NCBI GenBank assembly: GCA_034435055.1
Contig: DAOTXS010000008.1
Coordinates: 27,426 to 91,425, forward strand
From: DAOTXS01 sp034435055
Lineage (GTDB): Bacteria > Chloroflexota > Anaerolineae > UBA4142
Direction of reading: 5' to 3'
DNA: 64,000 nucleotides
How positions within the stretch are numbered: the first letter of the stretch is position 1; the number at the start of each line of letters is the position of its first letter. Of the stretch, positions 25,170 through 32,572 are shown piece by piece. The notes under the pieces were generated by a model. The model was not told the origin of the DNA. It did not search any database and saw nothing but the letters and a program-made list of their open reading frames with translations. The position numbers and the translations under genes are program-made.

Positions 25170-25997
25170 ATGTCAAAACGACTCAACACCGGCACCGCGC
25201 TCATCTGGTTCACCCTCATTTTTACCGCCATCATCGCACTCTTTCCGATGTACTGGCTGTTTGCGAACGCCTTCACGCCGATCACCTCCATCCCGCCGCT
25301 CACGCCGATTCTGGTGCCGGCGTTCAAGCTCGACAACTTTGAACGCTTGCTCGTCAACAACAAGTTCTACTTGAGTTGGATGATCAATAGTTTAATTGTC
25401 GGTTTGGTTGTAACCGCGTGGCACATTGTTTTCGACACGCTGGCGGGTTATGCATTTGCCAAGAAAAACTTTCCACTACGCAACTTGCTCTTTTGGCTGA
25501 TCCTCAGCACGATGATGATTCCAATTCACGTTACTTTTATGCCGCTGTACATCATCAACCGCCAATTGGGGTTGATCGATTCGCTGTGGGCACTGGTCCT
25601 GCCCGGCACGGCGAACGCGTTCGGCATTTTCTTGATGCGCCAATACATCCAGACTTTGCCCTCAGAATTGGAAGACGCGGCGCGGATTGACGGCTGTAGT
25701 GAAATTGGCGTGTTTCGGAACGTGATTATGCCGCTCTCGATGCCAGCCGTTGCCGCACTTGCAATCTTCACCTTCGTCCGCAGTTGGAATGACTTTCTTT
25801 GGCCCGTCATCGCGCTGAACAAACCACAGAATTACACTCTTACCGTCGGCGTCGCCAATATGCAAGGTGAATTTATGACCGACTGGGGAATTATTTTCTC
25901 CGGCGGCGCACTCGCCGCGTTGCCGATGGTGATCTTCTTCCTGATCTTTCAGAAATATTTCCTTGAAGGCGTGCGGATGGGCGCGCTTAAAGGATGA
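25170..25997 (+). CDS. Sugar ABC transporter permease (MalG/LacG type)
   Basis: A 275-residue CUT1 permease with six hydrophobic segments. The EAA motif reads LEDAARIDGCSEIGVFRNVIMPLSMP near residues 167-192, and the MalG-like ending KYFLEGVRMGALKG is complete. It follows the first permease with a one-base gap. A hairpin repeat directly overlaps its stop codon and separates it from the oxidoreductase gene. Confidence 0.93.
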   Translation: MSKRLNTGTALIWFTLIFTAIIALFPMYWLFANAFTPITSIPPLTPILVPAFKLDNFERLLVNNKFYLSWMINSLIVGLVVTAWHIVFDTLAGYAFAKKNFPLRNLLFWLILSTMMIPIHVTFMPLYIINRQLGLIDSLWALVLPGTANAFGIFLMRQYIQTLPSELEDAARIDGCSEIGVFRNVIMPLSMPAVAALAIFTFVRSWNDFLWPVIALNKPQNYTLTVGVANMQGEFMTDWGIIFSGGALAALPMVIFFLIFQKYFLEGVRMGALKG

Positions 25998-26055
25998 CCG
26001 AGGACAAACGACCGATGACTGATCACGATCGGTCTTTTGTCTTCCGTCCTCGGTC
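25996..26055. repeat. Intergenic hairpin repeat, GACCGAGGAC type
   Basis: Outer 10-bp arms GACCGAGGAC (25996-26005) and GTCCTCGGTC (26046-26055) enclose a second stem ACCGAT/ATCGGT (26011-26016, 26028-26033). The left arm overlaps the permease stop codon. Its general style (GAC/GGAC runs) matches hairpins elsewhere in the window. Confidence 0.7.
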
Positions 26056-26078
26056 TTACAAAACACACTGGAGTGAAA

Positions 26079-27104
26079 ATGACAATCAACGTAGCCGTCA
26101 TCGGCGCCGGTATTCTCGGCGCACGCCACGCGCGCGTATTCTACGAGCAACCGGACGCCCACCTCGCCGCGATTGTCGATGTCAACTCGGCGCGCGCCGA
26201 CATCGCACAGAAATTGGGGGCAAAATTTTATCAAGACATCGACACGATGCTCAACTCCGAAAATATCGATGCGGTTGCTGTCGCGACGCCGGATCATTTG
26301 CATCGTGAGCCAGTCCTCGCCGCGCTCAACGCCGGCAAACACGTCTTTTTCGAAAAGCCCCTTGCCACCTCCCTCAATGACGCGCGCGCAATCACAAACG
26401 CCGCCACGCAATCGAATTGCGTCGTGATGGTCAACTACAGCCAGCGTTTCGTCACCGATCATTTGTGGATCAAGCAAGTTATCGATACCGGTTTGATGGG
26501 CAGACCGCAAATAGTCATCTCCGTCAAATTCGACACGATCTTTGTGCCGACCGGAATGATTCGCGGTTGGTCAGCGCAAACTTCGCCGATCTATTTCATG
26601 TCGAGCCACGATCTCGATTTGACGTACTGGTTTCTTGGCAAAAAACCAACCCAGGTTTTCGCGCACGAAACGCGCGGCACACTCGACGCGCAAGGTATCC
26701 CGGTTCACGATGGCTTGAATGCGCTGATTCAATTTGAAGGCGGTGTCACAACCAATTTCCATTCGTCGTGGATTCATCCCAACACGTACCCCAAAATCGC
26801 GGATGGTTATTTGCAAATCATCGGGAGCGACGGCGCGGTGATGTACAACAATCGCACGCGCTCCGCCGAGTTGTTCAATAGCAAAGGTGGACAGAAAATC
26901 GATTTCACCGGACCACACACCGCAGACGAAGTCGGCGGCAAAATCACCGGCGCGTTCACTGAAGCAGTGCGGCATTTTATCGCGTGCGTGAACGAAAAGC
27001 GCGAACCAACCACCTCGCCGCAAAAAACGCTGATCGTCACAGAAACACAAGCGGCGGTGATCGAGTCGCTGCGAACAGGAAAACCGGTAAACATTGGAGG
27101 ATGA
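26079..27104 (+). CDS. Gfo/Idh/MocA family oxidoreductase
   Basis: A 341-residue NAD(P)-dependent oxidoreductase. The ATG at 26079 gives MTINVAVIGAGILGARHARVF, with GGAGTG five bases upstream. The catalytic signature FEKPLATS lies near residues 93-100 and the His region SSHDLDLTYWFLG near 175-187. The C-terminal domain is complete. It follows the sugar transporter and overlaps the URO-D gene by four bases. It probably oxidises the transported sugar or a derivative at a ring carbon; which one is not clear. Confidence 0.92.
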   Translation: MTINVAVIGAGILGARHARVFYEQPDAHLAAIVDVNSARADIAQKLGAKFYQDIDTMLNSENIDAVAVATPDHLHREPVLAALNAGKHVFFEKPLATSLNDARAITNAATQSNCVVMVNYSQRFVTDHLWIKQVIDTGLMGRPQIVISVKFDTIFVPTGMIRGWSAQTSPIYFMSSHDLDLTYWFLGKKPTQVFAHETRGTLDAQGIPVHDGLNALIQFEGGVTTNFHSSWIHPNTYPKIADGYLQIIGSDGAVMYNNRTRSAELFNSKGGQKIDFTGPHTADEVGGKITGAFTEAVRHFIACVNEKREPTTSPQKTLIVTETQAAVIESLRTGKPVNIGG

Positions 27105-28279
27105 ATAGCCGCGAACGAATGGCACGCGCGATGCGGCATCAGCCGGTCGATCGTGTGCCGGTGATGTGCCAACTCGCGCTCGGACATTACTTTCTCAACG
27201 TCGATTTACCGCCACATCGCATTTGGTTCACGAGCGAAGGTTTTGCACACGCGCTCGTCACCTTACAAAAACGATACCGGTTCGACGGCATTCTAATCAA
27301 CATTCCAGGACGCCCGGAAAATATTCTCGACGACATCATCGCGCTTGAACAGACCGACGACGGCGAACGGTTGACGTGGCGCAACGGCGATGTTGTTTTC
27401 GTTCCCTGGGACGATAATCCTTTGTTGTATCCAGCCCGCTCGCCAGAACGCGCGGATTTCGAAACAATCGACCCTGACCATCTTGACTCAGTCGATGATT
27501 TGCCCGGCTACACTTGGAACACGTACCACGTTCCGTACCTTGCAGAGAAAAAATCGCGTGGCGTCTTGCGCGAAATTCCGCCGTACTTTTTTCGGACAAT
27601 CGATCTGGTCAAGCACGCGGTCGGCGACACGGTTTCGATTCACGGTGAAGTGTTTTCGCCGTTCACACACTATTTTGAATTACTCGGTTATGAACAAGCA
27701 TTAACAAGTTTCATCATCGATGCCGCAAAAGCACACGCGCTCCTCGACCGCTTGACCGAAGCATCGATGGCGTGGGCAGTCGCGCAAGCGCAACGCGGCG
27801 TGGATGCGGTGTTGATTTCATCGGCGTTTGCCGGCGGTTCATTCATTTCGCCGCAGATGTACCGCGAATTCGTCGTTCCGTACGAACGCCGGGTAACCGA
27901 TGCCGTCAAAGCCATCGGCGTGCCGGTGTACACACACACGTGCGGCAAAATTGGCGACCGCTTGGAATTGATGGCGGAAACCGGGACGCAAGGCATCGAC
28001 ACGCTTGACCCGCCGCCTTTGGGAAATGTCGAACTCGCAGAAGCCAAACGACGCATCGGTGATCAATTGTTCATCAAAGGAAATATGAATTCGGTTTCAA
28101 TTCTTGCGTATGCCACGCGCGAGCAAGTGATTGCAGAAGCGTCGGAACGAATTCACATCGGCGGCGAAAAGGGTGGATTCATTTTGAGCACCGCGTGTTC
28201 CGTTGCGCCGCGCGTGGAACCGTGGAAATTGGAACTGCTCGTGCCGCTGGCTGAAGAAATGGCATCAAGAGGTAAGTAA
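27101..28279 (+). CDS. Uroporphyrinogen decarboxylase-fold protein (MtaA/CmuA-like)
   Basis: A 392-residue URO-D superfamily protein starting MNSRERMARAMRHQPVDRVPV, the usual family beginning. GGAGG touches the ATG directly and the ATG overlaps the previous stop, so initiation probably relies on coupling. His279 and Cys281 in HTCG and Cys366 in STACSVAP match the zinc ligands of MtaA/CmuA-type methyltransferases rather than haem-pathway decarboxylase residues. These paralogues often stand beside sugar or osmolyte transporters. Possible roles are methyl transfer or C-C/C-O cleavage of the imported compound; I cannot choose between them. Confidence 0.85.
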   Translation: MNSRERMARAMRHQPVDRVPVMCQLALGHYFLNVDLPPHRIWFTSEGFAHALVTLQKRYRFDGILINIPGRPENILDDIIALEQTDDGERLTWRNGDVVFVPWDDNPLLYPARSPERADFETIDPDHLDSVDDLPGYTWNTYHVPYLAEKKSRGVLREIPPYFFRTIDLVKHAVGDTVSIHGEVFSPFTHYFELLGYEQALTSFIIDAAKAHALLDRLTEASMAWAVAQAQRGVDAVLISSAFAGGSFISPQMYREFVVPYERRVTDAVKAIGVPVYTHTCGKIGDRLELMAETGTQGIDTLDPPPLGNVELAEAKRRIGDQLFIKGNMNSVSILAYATREQVIAEASERIHIGGEKGGFILSTACSVAPRVEPWKLELLVPLAEEMASRGK

Positions 28280-29352
28280 TGAGTGTAACCCCCACCACTC
28301 GCATCAAGCAATTTGATTTACTCGCGCTCTGGGACAAAGTCACGAACAATTTTTTGTTACGACGTATCGTCAAAGCGCTATTTACGATCTGGGTCGTCAC
28401 GACGATTACGTTCTTTGTCATCCGCGCGATGCCCAGCAACCCAGTCGAAATCATGATTCAGGAACTGACTGCCGCCGGCGTCTCGCCGGACGATGCCAAG
28501 AATCAAGCGGCGGCGTTGCTCAATATCGACCTCGACGCGCCGGCGTACGTCCAGTATTTTGATTATCTGGGCAACATCGTACGCGGCGACCTCGGCAACT
28601 CGTACAAGTCACGCGGACTCAAAGTCATCGACATTATTGCGATGGTTTTGCCGTGGACGGTTTTCAGTGTCGGCTTGTCGCTCCTGATTACCTTTACACT
28701 TGGCATCGCGCTGGGTGCAATTATGGCGTACAATCGCGATACTTGGATCGATAATATCCTTAGCAACCTCGCCGCCACACTCGACGCTGTGTCGCCGTAC
28801 TTGATCGGCTTGCTTGCCATTTTGTTGTTTGGGGTAATTTGGAAAATTGTGCCGATTTCGGAAATGCGCGGCGCGCTTTCACCCGGCATCCAACCGGAAT
28901 TCTCGCTGGAATTTTTTGCCGACGTTTTCAATCACGTCAAGATTCTGCTCCTCGTCTACGTCTTGTCGTCGATTGGGTCGTGGATGCTGATTATGAAGAG
29001 CAACACGATTTCCACGCTCGGCGAAGATTACGTAACCGTCGCGCGCGCACGCGGTTTGCCGGATATGCGCATTCTGACTGCGTACGTCGGTCGCAATGCA
29101 ACGTTGCCATTATTCACGCGCCTCGCTATCGCGATTGGTTTTGCCGTCGGCGGCTCGGTCTTGCTCGAAAGTTTATTCACCTATCGCGGCGTCGGCTATC
29201 AACTTGCGCGCGCGATCAGCGAACGTGATTATCCGGTGATGCAAGGTGTCTTTATCGTCATCACATTTGCGGTTGTCTTTGCCAACTTGATCGCCGATCT
29301 GTTGTACGGCTGGCTCGATCCGCGCATTCGCATCGTCGGAGGAGGCAATTGA
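28279..29352 (+). CDS. Oligopeptide/dipeptide ABC transporter permease (DppB type)
   Basis: A 357-residue DppB/OppB-like permease. A first membrane helix (IVKALFTIWVVTTITFFVIRAMP) is followed by a long periplasmic loop with YVQYFDYLGNIVRGDLGNSYKSRG, then five more helices. EDYVTVARARGLPDMRIL is the EAA loop. The start ATG overlaps the URO-D stop by one base (TAATG). The pore partner is the next gene. The peptide cargo could be a muropeptide or peptide stem, given the nearby peptidoglycan enzymes. Confidence 0.93.
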   Translation: MSVTPTTRIKQFDLLALWDKVTNNFLLRRIVKALFTIWVVTTITFFVIRAMPSNPVEIMIQELTAAGVSPDDAKNQAAALLNIDLDAPAYVQYFDYLGNIVRGDLGNSYKSRGLKVIDIIAMVLPWTVFSVGLSLLITFTLGIALGAIMAYNRDTWIDNILSNLAATLDAVSPYLIGLLAILLFGVIWKIVPISEMRGALSPGIQPEFSLEFFADVFNHVKILLLVYVLSSIGSWMLIMKSNTISTLGEDYVTVARARGLPDMRILTAYVGRNATLPLFTRLAIAIGFAVGGSVLLESLFTYRGVGYQLARAISERDYPVMQGVFIVITFAVVFANLIADLLYGWLDPRIRIVGGGN

Positions 29353-30239
29353 TGCAAGGCATAATCGATTTGCTGAATCGCACGTGGCGCGAAACGGTCA
29401 AGACGATCAAATTGCTCAGCCGCAACAAGATGGGGCTGTTCGGCTTTGTGATGACAGTCATCATCGTACTCCTCTCGTTCTTCGGTCCGATGCTCTGGCC
29501 CCCCGAGCAATCGGCGAATGTTGCGGACATCAATCAAGGAATTTCGGAAAAGCATTGGCTCGGCACCGATTTTCAAGGGCAAGATAATTTGCGCAAGGTG
29601 ATCAACGGCGGCAAAGACATTGTGACCGTCGCGTTTCTGACCGGCATCCTCGCCACGTTGTTCGGCGTCATCGTTGGATCGTTCAGCGCGTTCGTCGGCG
29701 GTAACGTCGATAGTATCTTGATGGAACTCGTCAACATCTGGCTGACGATTCCCAAATTTCCACTTCTGGCTGTAACCGCTACCGTCGTCAAGCTCAACGA
29801 CCCGATTACCTTATCCGTCTTGATCGCGTTTCTCGATTGGCCCTCGTTGGCGCGCCAAGTTCGCAGTCAAGTTTTGTCGCTGAAGAAACGCGATTACATC
29901 GAAGCGGCAACAATGCTTGACCTTGGCACACGCAACATCATCTTGAGCGAACTTTTACCCAACATGATGTCGTTCATCGTCATTTCGATGATTGGCATTA
30001 TGACCTTTGCCATTTATCAGCAGACGAGTCTCGTTTTCCTCGGCATCGTACCGTACTCTAGCGCGAACTGGGGCGTGATGATCAGCGCGGCAGAACGGCG
30101 GGGCGTGTTGTTCAATCAACAAGCAATGTGGAGCATTCTTGCACCAATGGGCGCAATCGTTCTGTTCCAACTTGCGCTTGTTTCGTTCGCGCGCTCGCTG
30201 GATGAAGTTTTCAATCCACGACTTCGCACAACGGTTTAG
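29352..30239 (+). CDS. Oligopeptide/dipeptide ABC transporter permease (DppC type)
   Basis: A 295-residue DppC/OppC-like permease. GGAGGAGG lies seven to eight bases before the ATG, which overlaps the dppB stop as TGATG. The N-terminal helix is preceded by KLLSRNKMGLFGFVM, and the HWLGTDFQGQDNLRKVINGGK loop is the normal GTDxxGRD-like segment. The EAA loop is KRDYIEAATMLDLGTRNIILSELLPN. Six hydrophobic segments are seen. Confidence 0.93.
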   Translation: MQGIIDLLNRTWRETVKTIKLLSRNKMGLFGFVMTVIIVLLSFFGPMLWPPEQSANVADINQGISEKHWLGTDFQGQDNLRKVINGGKDIVTVAFLTGILATLFGVIVGSFSAFVGGNVDSILMELVNIWLTIPKFPLLAVTATVVKLNDPITLSVLIAFLDWPSLARQVRSQVLSLKKRDYIEAATMLDLGTRNIILSELLPNMMSFIVISMIGIMTFAIYQQTSLVFLGIVPYSSANWGVMISAAERRGVLFNQQAMWSILAPMGAIVLFQLALVSFARSLDEVFNPRLRTTV

Positions 30240-30259
30240 ACACGACGAAAGTCAGAATT

Positions 30260-31264
30260 ATGCATCCAACTTTATCTGTCCAAAACCTATCCATCGAATA
30301 CAAAGCCCGGCGCGGGCGTGTGCAAGCGATTCGCAACGTTTCGTTCGACGTGAACAAAGGCGAGGCGCTCGCGCTCATCGGCGAAAGCGGCTCTGGCAAA
30401 ACGACGCTCGGACTCGGCATTGTGCAATTGCTTCCCGGCACCGCCAAGATCACGCAAGGCAAAGCAATTTATCAGCGCGATAGCCAATCTATCGACACGC
30501 TCAAACTCAATGGCAAATCTCTGCGCCAGTTTCGCTGGAAAGAATGCGCGATGGTTTTTCAATCCGCGCTCAACTCACTCAACCCGGTCTTGCGCATCGC
30601 CGATCAATTTGCCGACACATCCAAAGCACACGGTTACGTGCAAGGTCGCGCGCTCGAAGAACGCGCGCGGCAATTGCTCGCCCTTGTGCGGCTCGATCCC
30701 GACCGCGTGTGGAAAGCGTTTCCGCACGAATTGTCCGGCGGAATGCGCCAGCGCGTTCTCATTGCGCTTGGATTATTGCTCGAACCACAATTGCTGATTC
30801 TCGATGAGCCAACCACCGCGCTTGATATTCTGACGCAACGCAACATTATGGACGTACTCAAAGAGTTGCGGCAGAAATTAGAATTCTCGTTGATTTTTAT
30901 TTCGCACGACCTTTCGCTTGCCGCCGAACTTGCCGATCGCGTGGCAACGGTGTACGCCGGCAAGATCGTCGAAATTGCCGATGTTGAAACGACTTTTAAA
31001 CAACCAACCCATCCATACACCATCGGCTTGATCAACGCCGTGCCAACCCTCAAAGGCACCAAAGAAGATTTGACTTCGATTCCCGGCTCACCGCCCGACT
31101 TGATCGACTTGCCAACCGGGTGCAAGTTTCATCCGCGTTGTCCACTCGCCGATCCAACATGCAAACAAAGCGAACCGGAATTGGAAACGATCAAGCCCGG
31201 GCATCAAGTTGCGTGTTGGAATTGGAATATCGCGCGCGACTCGTTGAACAAATTTAGAGCATAG
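30260..31264 (+). CDS. Oligopeptide ABC transporter ATP-binding protein (OppD type)
   Basis: A 334-residue ATPase. Walker A is GESGSGKTT (about residues 40-48), the signature LSGGMRQRV and Walker B LLILDEPTTALD follow, and the C-terminal oligopeptide-transporter domain ends with the Cys-rich GCKFHPRCPLADPTCKQ segment that binds a 4Fe-4S cluster in this family. It energises import together with the OppF-type ATPase of the next gene. Confidence 0.94.
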   Translation: MHPTLSVQNLSIEYKARRGRVQAIRNVSFDVNKGEALALIGESGSGKTTLGLGIVQLLPGTAKITQGKAIYQRDSQSIDTLKLNGKSLRQFRWKECAMVFQSALNSLNPVLRIADQFADTSKAHGYVQGRALEERARQLLALVRLDPDRVWKAFPHELSGGMRQRVLIALGLLLEPQLLILDEPTTALDILTQRNIMDVLKELRQKLEFSLIFISHDLSLAAELADRVATVYAGKIVEIADVETTFKQPTHPYTIGLINAVPTLKGTKEDLTSIPGSPPDLIDLPTGCKFHPRCPLADPTCKQSEPELETIKPGHQVACWNWNIARDSLNKFRA

Positions 31265-31267
31265 TCT

Positions 31268-32242
31268 ATGGCTGAAATACTCAAACTCGAACACGTTACT
31301 CGCACTTTTCAAGTCAAGCGCCACACGATCAAAGCCGTCGACGATGTTTCGCTTTCAATTCAAGAAGGTGAAATCCTCTGTCTTGTTGGTGAATCGGGAT
31401 GCGGCAAAACAACAACTGGCAAAATGATCACCGGTATTTTGCCGGTCTCGGCCGGTAAAATTTTATTCCGCAATAAAGACATTGCTGGGCTGAGCGGGGC
31501 TGACCGAAAACAATATCGGTTGGGTGTGCAGATGATTCACCAAGATGTTTACGCTTCGCTCAATCCCGTGCACACGATTTATGAAATCATCGCCGCACCG
31601 TTGCGCCATCACGGCTTTACCAAAAACGAAAGTGCAACCCAAAAGCGCGTGCATGAATTGCTGGTAACCGTCGATCTGACACCGCCCGACGATTTTCTGG
31701 ACAAATATCCGCATCAACTTTCCGGCGGGCAACGTCAGCGGGTTTCGGTCGCGCGCGCGCTCACGGTCGCGCCCTCGTTCATCGTTGCCGATGAAGCCGT
31801 GTCAATGGTCGATGTGTCAATCCGCATAAGCTTGCTCAAGACGATGTCTAAACTCAAAGACGCGATGGGGTTGTCGGTTTTGTTCATCACGCACGATCTT
31901 GCGCTCGCAAAATATTTTGCGTGGGAAGGTCGCATCGGCGTAATGTACCTGGGACGATTGGTGGAACTCGCGCCGGCGCGCCAACTCGTCGAGCGTCCGC
32001 AACATCCGTACACGCAAGTTTTGCTCTCAGCAATTCCGGAAGCCGATCCCGAAGTGACGCGGCGCAAGAAACACATTCAACTGCGAAGTATGGACATTCC
32101 TAGCTTGCTTCGGTTGCCAACGGGTTGCGCGTTTCATCCGCGATGCCCGGCGTTCATCGGCGAGGTGTGCGAGAAGGTAACGCCAGAATTGAGCGCGGCA
32201 GATGGTTCGATGGTGGCTTGCCATTTGGTAAATCGAAAATAG
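31268..32242 (+). CDS. Oligopeptide ABC transporter ATP-binding protein (OppF type)
   Basis: A 324-residue ATPase with Walker A GESGCGKTT (about residues 40-48), signature LSGGQRQRVSVARAL and a C-terminal Cys cluster (GCAFHPRCPAFIGEVC). Walker B and the D-loop read VADEAVSMVDVS instead of the usual DEPTSALDVS. The catalytic Glu and the D-loop Asp are kept, so ATP hydrolysis should be possible. It is the partner of the OppD-type ATPase, three bases upstream. Confidence 0.93.
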   Translation: MAEILKLEHVTRTFQVKRHTIKAVDDVSLSIQEGEILCLVGESGCGKTTTGKMITGILPVSAGKILFRNKDIAGLSGADRKQYRLGVQMIHQDVYASLNPVHTIYEIIAAPLRHHGFTKNESATQKRVHELLVTVDLTPPDDFLDKYPHQLSGGQRQRVSVARALTVAPSFIVADEAVSMVDVSIRISLLKTMSKLKDAMGLSVLFITHDLALAKYFAWEGRIGVMYLGRLVELAPARQLVERPQHPYTQVLLSAIPEADPEVTRRKKHIQLRSMDIPSLLRLPTGCAFHPRCPAFIGEVCEKVTPELSAADGSMVACHLVNRK

Positions 32243-32244
32243 CC

Positions 32245-32302
32245 GCAGAGGAGCGGCGGTGCGGGGTGCAGCGATAAAATTTCTTCGCCCCTGCCCCTCT
32301 GC
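32245..32302 (+). repeat. Imperfect GC-rich hairpin after oppF-type gene
   Basis: GCAGAGG (32245-32251) pairs with CCTCTGC (32296-32302), and inner GGGG/CCCC tracts add imperfect pairing. It lies between the OppF-type gene and a small membrane protein gene. There is no clear T-run, so termination is doubtful; RNA stabilisation is equally possible. Confidence 0.45.
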
Positions 32303-32317
32303 TCTCTTGTGAGTTTT

Positions 32318-32500
32318 ATGAATCCTGAACTCGGTCAAGCCTGGTTTCGCATCGCACTCTTTATTACACTCGTGTCTGGCATTTTGATTTTCATCGAGCC
32401 GCGCGACAGCGCGGAATTTGTGATCTCGGTTGCTTCATTTGTCGTCGGCTTGATTTTCATCGGCATCATCGTCGTCGTTACGCGACGCTCAATTCGATAA
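32318..32500 (+). CDS. Small two-helix membrane protein
   Basis: A 60-residue protein, MNPELGQAWFRIALFITL onward, with two hydrophobic helices (about 10-26 and 34-54) joined by the short turn EPRDSAEF and a basic end RRSIR. A GTG nine bases upstream is an alternative start. The ribosome site is weak (GTGAG). It lies between the transporter ATPase and the peptide-binding protein genes. It does not match a family I know; similar small proteins may assist transporters. Confidence 0.55.
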   Translation: MNPELGQAWFRIALFITLVSGILIFIEPRDSAEFVISVASFVVGLIFIGIIVVVTRRSIR

Positions 32501-32502
32501 AC

Positions 32503-32572
32503 AAGGAGGTGAGCGCAACTAACAAACAAATCAACAAACCAACTATTCAACTATTTTCGAGGAGAAGAAAAA
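32503..32572 (+). promoter_or_regulatory. Leader with a full anti-16S sequence 60 bases before the start codon
   Basis: AAGGAGGTGA (32503-32512) is perfectly complementary to the usual 16S rRNA 3-prime end but lacks a proper start codon at normal distance. The working site GAGGAG (32559-32564) precedes the ATG of the binding protein by eight bases. The arrangement mirrors the leader at 22615-22692. Confidence 0.4.
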
